From Nitrospirales bacterium (GTDB lineage: Bacteria > Nitrospirota > Nitrospiria > Nitrospirales > UBA8639), in the NCBI GenBank assembly GCA_021603905.1, contig BQIU01000004.1, positions 36,855 to 100,854 of the forward strand: a DNA stretch of 64,000 nt, read 5' to 3'. The notes below the pieces were generated by a model. It searched no databases, was not told where the DNA came from, and saw only the letters and a list, made by a program, of their open reading frames with translations. Of the stretch, positions 53,791-63,844 are shown in pieces. The position numbers and the translations under genes are program-made. Numbering within the stretch: the stretch's first letter is position 1; every line of letters begins with the position of its first letter.

Positions 53791-55155
53791 TTATGCGATG
53801 CCGTAGGCCAACATGGCATCGGCCACCTTGACAAAACCGGCAATGTTCGCGCCCCTGACATAGTCCATATGCCTGTCCTTATCCTCACCATACTCGACGC
53901 ACTGTTGATGGATATGTGCCATGATGTCCTGTAACCGTCGATCAACATCTTTACGCGTCCATGGTAGACGGAGTGCATTTTGACTCTGTTCCAGACCGGA
54001 GACCGCTACGCCACCAGCATTGGCCGCCTTGCCAGGCGCAAACAAAATACCCACTTTACGCATATAATGGACGGCCTCCAATGTGCTGGGCATATTGGCA
54101 CCCTCAGCAACAAGCTGAATGCCATTTGTAATCAGAAGTTTTGCGTCCGCTTCATCCAGCTCATTTTGTGTCGCACAGGGGAAGGCCAAATCCGCCTTGA
54201 TCGACCAAGGACGCTGGCCCGGATAGAATATGGCTGTCGGGTATTGTTTGACATATTCATTGATTCGGCCTCGGCGTTCCGTCTTGAGGGTCATAATCCA
54301 AGCCAGTTTGTTTTGGTCAATGCCGTCAGGGTCATGGATGAATCCGCTGGAATCGGACAGGGTGAATACCTTGGCACCTTCCTGAAGCAACTTTTCCGCA
54401 CAATACAACGCCACGTTTCCAGAACCGGAAATGATGGCGGTTTTGTCAAAAAGGGATTCACAGCGGCGTTCCAGCATATGTTTGCTGAAATACACCACTC
54501 CATAGCCGGTGGCCTCAGTACGGATGAGGCTGCCGCCAAAGGCCAGTCCTTTTCCCGTCAAAGCACCAGCAAAGCGGTTTTGCAGACGTTTATACTGCCC
54601 AAATAGGTAGCTAATCTCTCTTGTACCGACACCGATATCGCCAGCGGGTACATCGGTATCCTCACCGATATGACGAGAAAGTTCCGTCATGAGCGACTGG
54701 CAAAAACGCATCACTTCGCGGTCGCTTTTGCCCTTAGGATTAAAATTACTGCCGCCCTTGGCTCCCCCCATGGGCAAGCCGGTCAAGGCGTTTTTATACA
54801 CTTGTTCAAAGCCCAAGAATTTCAGCACACTCTGGGTAACACTGGGATGAAAGCGCATACCACCTTTATAGGGACCAATCGCATTATTGAATTGCACACG
54901 CCAAGCCCGGTTGCAGCAGATCGTTCCTTCATCGTTTTCCCAGCATACTCGGAAGATCACGATGCGATCGGGCTCAGTCATGCGTTCTAATATATGTGCG
55001 TCACTGTATTTTTGATGTGATAGCACATAGGGCATGACCATCTCGGTAAATTCCTGAACAGCCTGGTGAAATTCGTATTCGGCTGGATTGCGTTCCTGGA
55101 TGCCGGCATTGAATCTGTCGATTTGTCCTTGTACATCTACGGCTACTATGCTCAC
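53791..55155 (-). CDS. gdhA: NADP-type glutamate dehydrogenase
   Basis: A 454-residue hexameric GDH converting 2-oxoglutarate and ammonia to glutamate. Motifs are GPYKGGMRFHPSV, the catalytic PMGGAKGGSNF and DVPAGDIGVG, and the Rossmann region ISGSGNVALYCAEKL. Asp/Ser after the second strand (LSDSSG) suggests NADP. The GTG start follows AAGGAGAACGTATC. It lies between the cop and cus operons and may be independent. Confidence 0.95.
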   Translation of the reverse strand: MSIVAVDVQGQIDRFNAGIQERNPAEYEFHQAVQEFTEMVMPYVLSHQKYSDAHILERMTEPDRIVIFRVCWENDEGTICCNRAWRVQFNNAIGPYKGGMRFHPSVTQSVLKFLGFEQVYKNALTGLPMGGAKGGSNFNPKGKSDREVMRFCQSLMTELSRHIGEDTDVPAGDIGVGTREISYLFGQYKRLQNRFAGALTGKGLAFGGSLIRTEATGYGVVYFSKHMLERRCESLFDKTAIISGSGNVALYCAEKLLQEGAKVFTLSDSSGFIHDPDGIDQNKLAWIMTLKTERRGRINEYVKQYPTAIFYPGQRPWSIKADLAFPCATQNELDEADAKLLITNGIQLVAEGANMPSTLEAVHYMRKVGILFAPGKAANAGGVAVSGLEQSQNALRLPWTRKDVDRRLQDIMAHIHQQCVEYGEDKDRHMDYVRGANIAGFVKVADAMLAYGIA

Positions 55156-55503
55156 GATACGTTCTCCTTAAGTGTAAGATAGCCTTTGCCTTTTCTAGCT
55201 ATGCCGTGCGGGAATGGACCAGAACACGACCAAAGGCAGTGTTATTAGCAGAAATGCATTCTACTTCTCCCTAAGGGGCATAGCCCCTTGGTCTGCATTC
55301 CCCCACGTCTCTCTAAAGAGACCCTCCTGTGAAGCCTCCTTTCGTCGGATGACAAATTCAAGAAAGAATTTTCGATTCTCGGTAGTACGAGCTGCCTCTA
55401 AGATGGAATCATTTTGTATTGATTTTTTGCTAGTCATTCTGAACATCATGTCTTCGTGAATTCTTATTCGTGAAATGACTGCTTTCCTTTAGTTCAATTT
55501 CTA
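55156..55503. other. Intergenic stretch with a GC hairpin
   Basis: No gene is supported. A perfect seven-base stem AAGGGGC/GCCCCTT with ATA loop lies at 55273-55289 and may be extended by a G-T pair. It could end the cus-TPR transcript or structure the gdhA leader, but no T-run follows. The 60-80 codon frames here lack support. Confidence 0.4.
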
Positions 55504-55947
55504 CTAATGTTGATGCCCCACGTGCCCATCTGCAGCTGGTTCCGGAGCAACCGGTTCAACCGTCTCATATTTTCGAAACGGCGGAGCATTCCAAATCACC
55601 GGATGGCCTGGCGCCAAATTGGCCGCTTCAATAAAGTGGGGCCGCGCTGTTGCCACGGGCCCTTTCCGATAGAGCGTCAGTCCCAGGTTGTAATGAGCCT
55701 CTGCGAGTTGTGGCTGAGCTTGAATGGCTTCTTCGTATTTCCCGATCGCCCCGGTCCACTGACGTTCAGCAAACAGGCGATTGCCTTCGAAAATCAGCTG
55801 TGCGACTATCGGGTTAGCGGTCTCGGGTGGTGCCAGTGGGGCTTCTTTGGTGGAAGGTGATGTGCTTGCACATCCTCCTACCACAAGCACAACGAATAGG
55901 AACGCGATACCTAACCTTGTCTGTGTGTTCGTCATGTGAATCATCAC
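55504..55947 (-). CDS. TPR lipoprotein at the end of the cus operon
   Basis: A 147-residue precursor with lipobox VVGGC at about residues 22-26, two to three TPR repeats (FEGNRLFAERQWTGAIGKYEEAI, AEAHYNLGLTLYRKG) and a His-ending tail (DGHVGHQH). It lies 14 bases after cusA. The starts are GTG or ATG behind AAGGAGTGACGA. Its role may be assembly of the efflux complex, which is a guess. Confidence 0.7.
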   Translation of the reverse strand: MMIHMTNTQTRLGIAFLFVVLVVGGCASTSPSTKEAPLAPPETANPIVAQLIFEGNRLFAERQWTGAIGKYEEAIQAQPQLAEAHYNLGLTLYRKGPVATARPHFIEAANLAPGHPVIWNAPPFRKYETVEPVAPEPAADGHVGHQH

Positions 55948-55961
55948 TCGTCACTCCTTCC

Positions 55962-58900
55962 TTACAGTTCATGTTGTTCTGTTACTACGTGTTCTTCCAC
56001 CGCTGACTGGCCCCCCTGTTTCTTTAATTCCCAACCTCGCCAAATGATGTAAATCGCGGGCAGAACAAGGAGCGTGAGCAGTAAGGTTGTCACCATGCCT
56101 CCAATCATTGGAGCAGCAATCCGCTTTGTGACATCGGCCCCACTGCCATGTGTCCACATAATGGGAAGCAACCCGGCGATCGTCGACCCGACGGTCATGG
56201 TGATGGGACGTACTCGTTTCACACTCCCTTCAACCACGGTATCGATCAACTCCTTCATCGTGGTCAGGCGGCCTTCGGTGCGCTCATGCGTGTATGCCTG
56301 GTCCAAATAGGCAATCATGATGATCCCGATCTCAGCGGCCACTCCGACCAAGGCAATTATCCCCACCCAGACGGCGACGCTCAGGTCATAGTCGAGAAGA
56401 TACAGCGACCAGATGGCACCGATCGCGGCAAAGGGCACCGACAGGAGGACGATGAGACTCCGTGCGATGGATTGAAAATTCAGATAGAGCAGCAAAAAGA
56501 CAATGAGGAGCGTGAGGGGCACCACATACATCAAACGAGCTTTCGCCCGCTGCATGTATTCATATTGCCCGCTCCAATTTAAATGATAGCCTTGAGGCAT
56601 AGGCACGTGTTGAGCGACAATCTCTTGAGCTTCCTGCACATAACTACCGAGATCGCGGCCAGCGACATCGACATAGACATACCCAACTAACAGCGACCCT
56701 TCGCTTTTCACCACTGTGGGCCCTTTCACCAGACTGACATCAGCCAGTTGGGTTATTGGAATCTGCTGACCAGCGGAGGTCGAGACCAACACGCGTTGGA
56801 GATCCTCCAGCGTGTTCCGAAAGGCGCGAGAGTATCGGAGGTTCACCGGAAACCGCTCTCGCCCCTCGATCGTCGTCGAGATATTCGTTCCCCCGATCGC
56901 GGATTGAATGACCTGCTCCACATCACTCACCATCAGTCCATAGCGGGCGATTTCTTCCCGTTTGATTTTGAAATAGACGTAATACCCCTCCCCCGTGCGT
57001 TCCGCAAAGATGTTTCTGGTTCCTGGAACATCTCGGAGAGCATTCTCCAATTCTCCTCCAATTCGTTGGATTTCATCCAAATCACTGCCGAATATTTTGA
57101 TGCCCAGTGGTGTACGAATGCCGGTTGTGAGCATGTCCAACCGCCCTTTGATCGGCATGGTCCAGGCATTCGCCAGTCCAGGAATCTGAAGCGCGTCATC
57201 TAATTCATTCTCTAACCGCTCGACGGTCATACCTGGTCGCCATTGATCTTCGGGCTTGAGATTAATAATGGTCTCGATCATGGTGAGTGGTGCGGGATCG
57301 GTGGCCGTTCTGGCTCGACCGGCTTTGCCAAACACACTTTCCACCTCGGGGAATTGCCCGATAATCCGATCTGTGACTTGGAGTGCTCGCTGCATCTCGG
57401 TGATGGAAGCGCCCGGCAGCGTCACGGGCATGTACATCAAGGTACCTTCATACAGGGGAGGCATAAACTCGGATCCCAATTTCATAAAGGTGGGCACGGT
57501 GGCCACCAGCCCAAGAATCGCAAGGACGACCATCGTCTTTCGGAAACGAAAGACAAAACGCGCGATGGGCCGATACCCGGTAACCAGCAACCGCGCGATG
57601 GGATTCTGGGCTTCGCTCGCAATCTTGCCTCGGACCAATAGCACCATGAGGAGTGGAACCACGGTGATGGACAAGAGCGCCGCAAACCCCATGGAAAAGG
57701 TCTTTGTATACGCTAAGGGCCGAAAGAGCCGTCCTTCCTGGGCTTCCAAAGTAAACACTGGTAAGAAAGAAACGGTGATGATCAGGAGCGAAAAGAACAA
57801 TGGCTTGCCCACTTCTTTGGCGGCCTCAATGATTAGCGTGACTCGATCAGCATCGCTCCCACCGCGTTCGAGTTTCTTATGCGCGTTTTCCACCATCACA
57901 ATCGCCCCATCCACCATGGCCCCAATGGCAATGGCGATTCCACCGAGGGACATGATATTGGAGCTGACCCCCAGGTAGTACATGGCCGTGATGGCCATCA
58001 AGATGGCTAGTGGGAGGGTCAAAATGGCCACTAGGGCACTGCGAACATGAAAAAGGAAGAGGATGGTAATCAGACTGACGATCACACTTTCTTCAATTAG
58101 CTTTTCTTTGAGCGTCGCCACAGAACGGAGGATCAAATCCGAACGATCATAGGTCGGAATGATTTCGACGCCTTCCGGGAGAGCGGGGGTAATCTCCGTG
58201 ATTTTTGCCTTGACGCGCTCAATGACGTCCAGGGTGCTTTCTCCAAACCGGACGACGACGATACCTCCCACCACTTCACCGGTCCCATTCAGCTCGGTGA
58301 GTCCTCGCCGAAGATCAGGCCCTAATTCCACTCGGGCAATGTCCTTAAGCAGAATGGGAGTGCCTTTCGCATCCGTCCCGACAGCCACTTGCTCAAGGTC
58401 TGACACGGATTCAATGTATCCTCGTCCCCAGACCATGTATTCCCGTCCGGTGAATTCCACCACCCGGCCGCCCACGTCGTTATTACTCATTCGAATCGCA
58501 TGCATGACCGTGTCCAACGAGAGGTTGTAAGCTTGGATGGCATTAGGTTCCACGTTCACTTGGTACTGCTGCACATACCCCCCAATACTCGCCACATCCG
58601 ACACGCCAGGGACCGCCTTGAGCCAGTAGCGGATATACCAATCTTGCAGCGTGCGTAACTCGGCCAAATCTAATTTGCCAAGGGTGTCTATCACCGCATA
58701 TTCAAAGCCCCAGCCCACGCCGGTGGCATCAGGCCCAAGTGTGGGCGTGATGCCGTCGGGCAAGACTTTCATGGCCTCATTCATGTATTCCAAGATTCGG
58801 CTTCGAGCCCAGTACATGTCGGTGCCGTCCTCGAAAATGACATAGATAAAGGAGAGGCCAAAAAAGGAATAACCCCGGACCACTTTCACTTTGGGAGCCC

Positions 58901-59123
58901 CGAGCATCGTCGTGACGATCGGATAGGTGACCTGATCCTCCACGAGTTGCGGCGCCTGACCCGGCCATTCCGTGAAGATAATTACCTGCACATCGGAGAG
59001 GTCCGGAATCGCATCCAAGGGCATCACGCGCAGGACCCAGGCACCCCAGGCCACGAGAAATACAATTATCAGGATGACGACAAATCGATTTCTCGCGCTG
59101 TATTCGATGATTTTCTCAATCAT
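55962..59123 (-). CDS. cusA: CusA-type heavy-metal RND transporter
   Basis: A 1053-residue inner-membrane pump of the HME-RND family. Motifs are DVQVIIFTEWPGQAP, the TM4 segment GAMVDGAIVMVENAH and a pore region with MLTTGIRTPLGIKIFG resembling the Cu/Ag-binding methionines of CusA. TM10-12 have GVAAEIGIIMIAYLDQAY. It exports Cu(I)/Ag(I) with proton uptake. The ATG at 59123 after AAAGGAATTCGTTTG is preferred to an earlier frame start. Confidence 0.95.
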   Translation of the reverse strand: MIEKIIEYSARNRFVVILIIVFLVAWGAWVLRVMPLDAIPDLSDVQVIIFTEWPGQAPQLVEDQVTYPIVTTMLGAPKVKVVRGYSFFGLSFIYVIFEDGTDMYWARSRILEYMNEAMKVLPDGITPTLGPDATGVGWGFEYAVIDTLGKLDLAELRTLQDWYIRYWLKAVPGVSDVASIGGYVQQYQVNVEPNAIQAYNLSLDTVMHAIRMSNNDVGGRVVEFTGREYMVWGRGYIESVSDLEQVAVGTDAKGTPILLKDIARVELGPDLRRGLTELNGTGEVVGGIVVVRFGESTLDVIERVKAKITEITPALPEGVEIIPTYDRSDLILRSVATLKEKLIEESVIVSLITILFLFHVRSALVAILTLPLAILMAITAMYYLGVSSNIMSLGGIAIAIGAMVDGAIVMVENAHKKLERGGSDADRVTLIIEAAKEVGKPLFFSLLIITVSFLPVFTLEAQEGRLFRPLAYTKTFSMGFAALLSITVVPLLMVLLVRGKIASEAQNPIARLLVTGYRPIARFVFRFRKTMVVLAILGLVATVPTFMKLGSEFMPPLYEGTLMYMPVTLPGASITEMQRALQVTDRIIGQFPEVESVFGKAGRARTATDPAPLTMIETIINLKPEDQWRPGMTVERLENELDDALQIPGLANAWTMPIKGRLDMLTTGIRTPLGIKIFGSDLDEIQRIGGELENALRDVPGTRNIFAERTGEGYYVYFKIKREEIARYGLMVSDVEQVIQSAIGGTNISTTIEGRERFPVNLRYSRAFRNTLEDLQRVLVSTSAGQQIPITQLADVSLVKGPTVVKSEGSLLVGYVYVDVAGRDLGSYVQEAQEIVAQHVPMPQGYHLNWSGQYEYMQRAKARLMYVVPLTLLIVFLLLYLNFQSIARSLIVLLSVPFAAIGAIWSLYLLDYDLSVAVWVGIIALVGVAAEIGIIMIAYLDQAYTHERTEGRLTTMKELIDTVVEGSVKRVRPITMTVGSTIAGLLPIMWTHGSGADVTKRIAAPMIGGMVTTLLLTLLVLPAIYIIWRGWELKKQGGQSAVEEHVVTEQHEL

Positions 59124-59139
59124 CAAACGAATTCCTTTC

Positions 59140-60429
59140 TCAATGTTGCATGCCCGGCATGGCACCGGATGATTCGTTTTTCTCTTTCTTTCCCATGTCC
59201 ATCCCCGGCATCATCATCTCGGTTGCGGCTTTTAGGTTGCTTTCTGAATCCACCAGGAAGTTGCCCCTCGTGACGACCATTTCTCCCGACGTGATCCCGT
59301 TCACGATTTCGTACCCCTCTCGGGTGCGCACACCGACCGTGACGTTACGGGGCTCAAACATCCCTTCTCCTTGATCAATGAAGACAAGTTGTTCCGTTCC
59401 TGAATCGAGAACAGCGGTCGTGGGAACAACGAGTCGCTTGCCACGGGGGATGCGCAGATCCACGTTGGCAAACATGCCCGGTTTCAGTTTCCATGTCGGA
59501 TTCGGCAGTTCGAACCGGACTTTCACGGTACGTGTTTTGGTTTCCAGTATGGGATACACGTACGTCACCTTGCCTGTGAACGTTTGGCCTGGAAAATAGG
59601 AGAGGGTCACCGTGGCTTCTTGCCCCAGTTCCACCAGGGGAATTTCATATTCATACACATCTGCGAGAACCCATACGCTCGACAAATCCGCTAAGGTATA
59701 GAGTTCCATAGCGGGCGTGACATGCATGCCTTCGCGCACGGCCATGTGCAGCACGTATCCTGAACTGGGGGCATGGAGGGGCAGTGTTCGAAGGACTTTC
59801 CCGGTTTGTTTCAAATCTTGAATGTGGTCGGGCGTAATGTCCCACAGAGAAAACCGCTGACGGGTGACCTCGAGAAGTGACTTGGCGTTTTGCGCAATCT
59901 CGGGGAATTCGCTATCCCCCAGAGACCTGACGGCTTTTAACGCCAACAAGTATTCTTCCTGGGTCGACACAAGTTCAGGGCTGTAAATTTCAAACAGCTT
60001 TTGATCTTTCCGAACTTGCTCACCCGTGAATTTCACGTAGAGTTTCTGCACCCATCCATCTAATTTCGTATGCATATGGGTCAGTCGTCTTTCGTCCACT
60101 TCCACCTGCCCGACGGTGCGGATCGTGTGAGTCAGGTTTTTAATCGTGGCGGGTTCCGTCTTGACCCCAATGAGTTGCTGTTTTTGAGCACTCACCATCA
60201 CGCCCTTGCTCTTTGCAGGACTACCCGATGTCTTGGGGTTTTGAGTTGTTGGCGGTGGTGAGACTGTTTTCTCTTCTGAGCCTGGTGCGTGATGCAAGGG
60301 CACGGACAGTGTTTCCATATACCACCAGTAAGCCCCAATCCCTACGACGATCAATACGATCAGCAGTCCTATCACAGATAAACGGCTCCACCCTTGTGCA
60401 GTCATGTTTGTGAGGTGCGTCGGTTTCAT
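59140..60429 (-). CDS. cusB: CusB-type periplasmic adaptor
   Basis: A 429-residue membrane-fusion protein linking CusA to the outer-membrane channel. It has an N-terminal anchor (VIGLLIVLIVVGIGAYWWYM), barrel and lipoyl parts (GVKTEPATIKNLTHTIRTVG, VDERRLTHMHTKLDGWVQKLY), a helical hairpin and a C-terminal Met/His tail (MMMPGMDMGKKEKN, AMPGMQH) that may bind copper. It lies six bases after cusC. Confidence 0.93.
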   Translation of the reverse strand: MKPTHLTNMTAQGWSRLSVIGLLIVLIVVGIGAYWWYMETLSVPLHHAPGSEEKTVSPPPTTQNPKTSGSPAKSKGVMVSAQKQQLIGVKTEPATIKNLTHTIRTVGQVEVDERRLTHMHTKLDGWVQKLYVKFTGEQVRKDQKLFEIYSPELVSTQEEYLLALKAVRSLGDSEFPEIAQNAKSLLEVTRQRFSLWDITPDHIQDLKQTGKVLRTLPLHAPSSGYVLHMAVREGMHVTPAMELYTLADLSSVWVLADVYEYEIPLVELGQEATVTLSYFPGQTFTGKVTYVYPILETKTRTVKVRFELPNPTWKLKPGMFANVDLRIPRGKRLVVPTTAVLDSGTEQLVFIDQGEGMFEPRNVTVGVRTREGYEIVNGITSGEMVVTRGNFLVDSESNLKAATEMMMPGMDMGKKEKNESSGAMPGMQH

Positions 60430-60435
60430 GAGATG

Positions 60436-61710
60436 CTAGTCCTTCGCCGTCGCGTTTTGGTGTATGGGTTGACCGATCACTTCTTCGATCCTGGCAATCG
60501 CAATTTCGTGGTCGGTGGTTTGCCGGTGGAGATCCAACTCGTCTTGCTGTAGTTTGAGCACATTGTCGAGCATGGTCAGAAAGTCCACCTTTCCAACCCC
60601 ATACCCGGCCATCGAAGATTCCAGGGCTAACGAGGCCTGAGGAATAATGGCTCCTCCAATCAGTTTGACCAGGCGGTCAGCGCGTTGAACCCTGGCCACA
60701 TTATCTTTCAGCTGAAACAAGGCTCTTTGCCAGACCGCGTCATAGCCTTTTCTTGCCCCTTCTAATCTGGCCAAGGCTTCTTTTTCTCCATAGCGTTGTT
60801 TGGTGGAAAAGTAGAGCGGGACTTTGATGCCGAACATGCCAAAGGCGTCGGTCAGCTCATCAGAGCGGAATGACTGCATCGTTCCAAGGGTGACCACAAA
60901 ATCTGGATAATATTCTCGCTGGGCTAACGCCAAAGATGATTGACTTTTTTCAATGCCATGCGTCTGAACTTGGAGAAGCGGGGACTGTTGCTTCACCACC
61001 TTGGTGAGTTCGTCAAGACTGTAGGGTAACGGTGTGAGCGTCGGTTCTTCGGGTTTTCCAAGCGGCGAGTCCGGCGGTCGATTAAGAATACGGTTGAGCT
61101 CCGCCGTGATCGTGTGCTGTTCCTGCTCTAAGCTGGTTAAGCGCTCCATTTCTCGGGACAATTCCACTTGCGCCCGAAACACATCTTGTTGAATGCCTTT
61201 TCCAACTTTGTAACGGGCTTCTGCGGTTTTCTCGAGCTCTTTAAGAATCATGAGATTCTTATTCACCACCTCAATGGATTTATGAATAAAGTGGAGATTG
61301 AAATACGCGACCTTTAACTGGGCGATAACCCGCAGTTGAATAGCTCGGTAGGCCTTGCTGACTTGATCAGCGGCTTTTGACGCCACGTCTCCCTTGAGCC
61401 CGAGTTTTCCTGGAAACGGAAACTGTTGTTGGATCTGAAAGCGGCCTTCTCGCATGATGTCGGGGCCGCGGTAGCCGAACCCGACAACGGGATCAGGGAG
61501 GGATTGAACCTGAGGGATCGTGGCTTTGGTGGCTTCCCATCGTTGTTTCGCGGCCTGGATTTCTGGGTTATGCTGATAGGCGTCTTCGAGAAGGCTTTGG
61601 AGTTGTAAGGGAGGCTCCGCTCCCAGCACTGAAAACCCTGGGACGATTGATAACCATAGCCCTACGGCAAAAATCTTGAGATACGAGCGTTGGAGCGGAA
61701 ACGTTTCCAT
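60436..61710 (-). CDS. cusC: CusC/TolC-type outer-membrane channel
   Basis: A 424-residue OMF channel with two long helical repeats (EDAYQHNPEIQAAKQRWEATKAT, FRAQVELSREMERLTSLEQEQ) and a signal peptide. Together with cusB and cusA it forms a complete tripartite copper/silver efflux pump. The GGGGGGCATC leader supports the ATG. Confidence 0.92.
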   Translation of the reverse strand: METFPLQRSYLKIFAVGLWLSIVPGFSVLGAEPPLQLQSLLEDAYQHNPEIQAAKQRWEATKATIPQVQSLPDPVVGFGYRGPDIMREGRFQIQQQFPFPGKLGLKGDVASKAADQVSKAYRAIQLRVIAQLKVAYFNLHFIHKSIEVVNKNLMILKELEKTAEARYKVGKGIQQDVFRAQVELSREMERLTSLEQEQHTITAELNRILNRPPDSPLGKPEEPTLTPLPYSLDELTKVVKQQSPLLQVQTHGIEKSQSSLALAQREYYPDFVVTLGTMQSFRSDELTDAFGMFGIKVPLYFSTKQRYGEKEALARLEGARKGYDAVWQRALFQLKDNVARVQRADRLVKLIGGAIIPQASLALESSMAGYGVGKVDFLTMLDNVLKLQQDELDLHRQTTDHEIAIARIEEVIGQPIHQNATAKD

Positions 61711-61802
61711 GATGCCCCCCTAACGTGATGGCGAAAAGAGTTAACACAGCCGAACCCACGGGTGGGTTCCGGCCTCTTCGGCAATTCAGCTGTTAGGGAA
61801 GC

Positions 61803-62198
61803 TCAATTCAGAAACACAGAGAAGAGGAGAAACAACAGGGGATAGGTGGTGTCGTGGGGAGTCCTCTCCTGGCTCAGAAACTTAAAAAGGCCGAAGCCAG
61901 GGATGTCTTGGAGCCAGGTCACGGTTGCCACGGCAAGACCGCTAACAGAGACATCATCTTTTTCAAAATTTTCTGCAGACGTCATCAGGAGTTCTGGACA
62001 CTCGCCCGTGCTTTGTGAAGAAGAGGAATGGTGAGACGTTGGTTGTGGGTGATGGGCGTCGCTTGCGGCCGCCGGCATTGGACAATACACCCCGCCCACG
62101 CCGCATATCACAAAGGCCAACAAGATGAGCGGAACAAACTTAGTCATTTTTGTGAAACGATGCCGGTTCATGAGTGGAATTGCTAGCGTCCTGTCCAT
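61803..62198 (-). CDS. Small exported 'CPMP' protein upstream of cusC
   Basis: A 131-residue protein (122 from the second Met at 62171) with hydrophobic CGVGGVYCPMP, a His/Ser-rich part (HHPQPTSHHSSSSQSTGECP) and a hydrophobic end (LLFSVFLN). It is a paralogue of 42355-42735 and the 3' flanks of both genes are also alike. It is the first gene of the cus operon. A periplasmic copper role is inferred from position. Confidence 0.6.
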   Translation of the reverse strand: MDRTLAIPLMNRHRFTKMTKFVPLILLAFVICGVGGVYCPMPAAASDAHHPQPTSHHSSSSQSTGECPELLMTSAENFEKDDVSVSGLAVATVTWLQDIPGFGLFKFLSQERTPHDTTYPLLFLLFSVFLN

Positions 62199-62480
62199 CC
62201 AGATTCTAACTGTAGCCTAACCTTCTTTCGTACAAATGTAAAGCAAACTTGAGACCATTCTCTCGATAATGAAATATTTCAAGGCACTCTCAGCAATACT
62301 TCAATAACGAAGAATTGAACATTTAGTACTGTAGCAATTTACCCCTTTGGAATAATTAGATTTGGGGGCAATTTTCCTCCTTTTTAATTATACGCCGTTC
62401 CTTTTCTGAATAAACGGTCGTTCGTCTGCTGAAATTCCTTTCCACAATTGATTACCTGATTCTTCCTCTGGTGAACACCT

Positions 62481-63368
62481 ATGTCCACAAGTGTACCCTT
62501 CTCCCAACTCCACGACCTTGACGCCTTTGTGGCAGGACATCACCGGTTTCCACGACTGGGAGATCTACGTTCACCATGGACGTACCCGGGATTCCTCCTT
62601 CCATATGTGATTCAACTCCACAATCTGCATCCACACATGCCGGACCGCTGGGGCTACTATCAACAAATTCGGGAATGCGGACTGACTTCCGATCCTATTC
62701 CACAAATTGCATTCTGCGATTCTCCCGATCGCACCGCATGTCGCGCCGTCGAGCGCTGGATTAGACTCGTCGATGAAACGAGTTCAGCGAGATCGTCTTT
62801 TCACTCATTAGTCGATTGGATGGCGTGGGCACTCGGAGTTTCTAGCACACCACCATCTTTTGACGATGATCTTCACGAACGACTCTACCGCACCGTCAAT
62901 ATCAAACCATGGCTACTTCACCCGTACGATTATTTGGGAGAATTGTTGGCCGAACAGCGCAGTCGTGGGTGGAACACCACCGGCTTCTTTCCCACTCCAC
63001 ATGCTGTCTGCGAGATAATGACCCAGATAACGATGACTGAAGCCGAACCTACGAATGGCGACGATCCACGAACACAGTCAATCATGGACCCATGCTGCGG
63101 AACAGGCCGCATGCTCCTGCACGCTTCAAACTACAGTCTCAACCTCCATGGAATGGATATCGATCCACTGGTTTTAACAATTACGAAAATTAATGGAGCT
63201 CTCTATTGTCCATGGCTTGTATTTCCATTTTCATCAATGCTCTTAACGATAAATCTCGTTAAAGACAGGAAGCCATCACCTCACGTCTTGCTGCCAGTTG
63301 CATCTTCACAGTTACCGATTGAAAAAGAACACCACGACTCAGATCAACAATTGACCTTCAAGTTCTAA
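62481..63368 (+). CDS. N6-methylase-fold protein lacking the catalytic motif
   Basis: A 295-residue protein. The C-terminal half has the SAM-binding motif IMDPCCGTGRMLLHAS and GMDIDPLVLTITKINGA of N6-adenine methylases, preceded by TGFFPTPHAVCEIM. The NPPY catalytic tetrapeptide expected about 50 residues later is missing; instead the chain ends in a polar tail. It is probably inactive as a methylase. The plus-strand neighbours DUF1257 and DUF2997 suggest an accessory or mobile region. Confidence 0.65.
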   Translation: MSTSVPFSQLHDLDAFVAGHHRFPRLGDLRSPWTYPGFLLPYVIQLHNLHPHMPDRWGYYQQIRECGLTSDPIPQIAFCDSPDRTACRAVERWIRLVDETSSARSSFHSLVDWMAWALGVSSTPPSFDDDLHERLYRTVNIKPWLLHPYDYLGELLAEQRSRGWNTTGFFPTPHAVCEIMTQITMTEAEPTNGDDPRTQSIMDPCCGTGRMLLHASNYSLNLHGMDIDPLVLTITKINGALYCPWLVFPFSSMLLTINLVKDRKPSPHVLLPVASSQLPIEKEHHDSDQQLTFKF

Positions 63369-63434
63369 CAGACACGCACAGAATGAATTCCCGTCGAGGG
63401 CAAATACCATTCACTTCATTTTGATGAGGTTTGT

Positions 63435-63842
63435 ATGTCCCATCTGACAACCATTCAATCGCAAATCAAGTTTCCAGAAGCCATTCTCCAGGCGGCTCAT
63501 GCTCTGGGCATCACCGTCAGCCACCAGGCGAAAGCGCGATTTTACGCTGGTCACTCAGAACCTTGTGAGTATGTTCTGCAATTGCCAGGAAAATACGACT
63601 TAGGCCTGAAGCTCATGCCCGATCACACATACCACTTTGTCTGCGATGAAGAGGTGTTATCAGAAACAGAAAATGTGAGAAATGGAGACGCCATGAGGGT
63701 TCTAGGCAAGCGAGCTGGGCGGTTTCTTCAAGAATACCAAGCCGCAGTCGCATTCAAGCAAGCTCAGGAGGCGGGACTGACTTTCCAACGACACACCCTT
63801 TCAAATGGAACACTCCAAATTCGCCTCACTGGGAGGTCCTGA
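63435..63842 (+). CDS. DUF1257 (Ycf35-like) protein
   Basis: The 135-residue protein begins MSHLTTIQSQIKFPEAI, the typical opening of DUF1257/Ycf35 proteins, with a middle YDLGLKLMPDHTYHFVCDEE. Members are known from plastids and many bacteria without firm function. It is two bases upstream of a DUF2997 gene, its usual partner. Confidence 0.8.
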   Translation: MSHLTTIQSQIKFPEAILQAAHALGITVSHQAKARFYAGHSEPCEYVLQLPGKYDLGLKLMPDHTYHFVCDEEVLSETENVRNGDAMRVLGKRAGRFLQEYQAAVAFKQAQEAGLTFQRHTLSNGTLQIRLTGRS

Positions 63843-63844
63843 CC

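Noticed and set aside
55261..55449. 62-codon minus ORF upstream of gdhA
   Set aside because: Contains the hairpin, no family or ribosome support; considered leader DNA.
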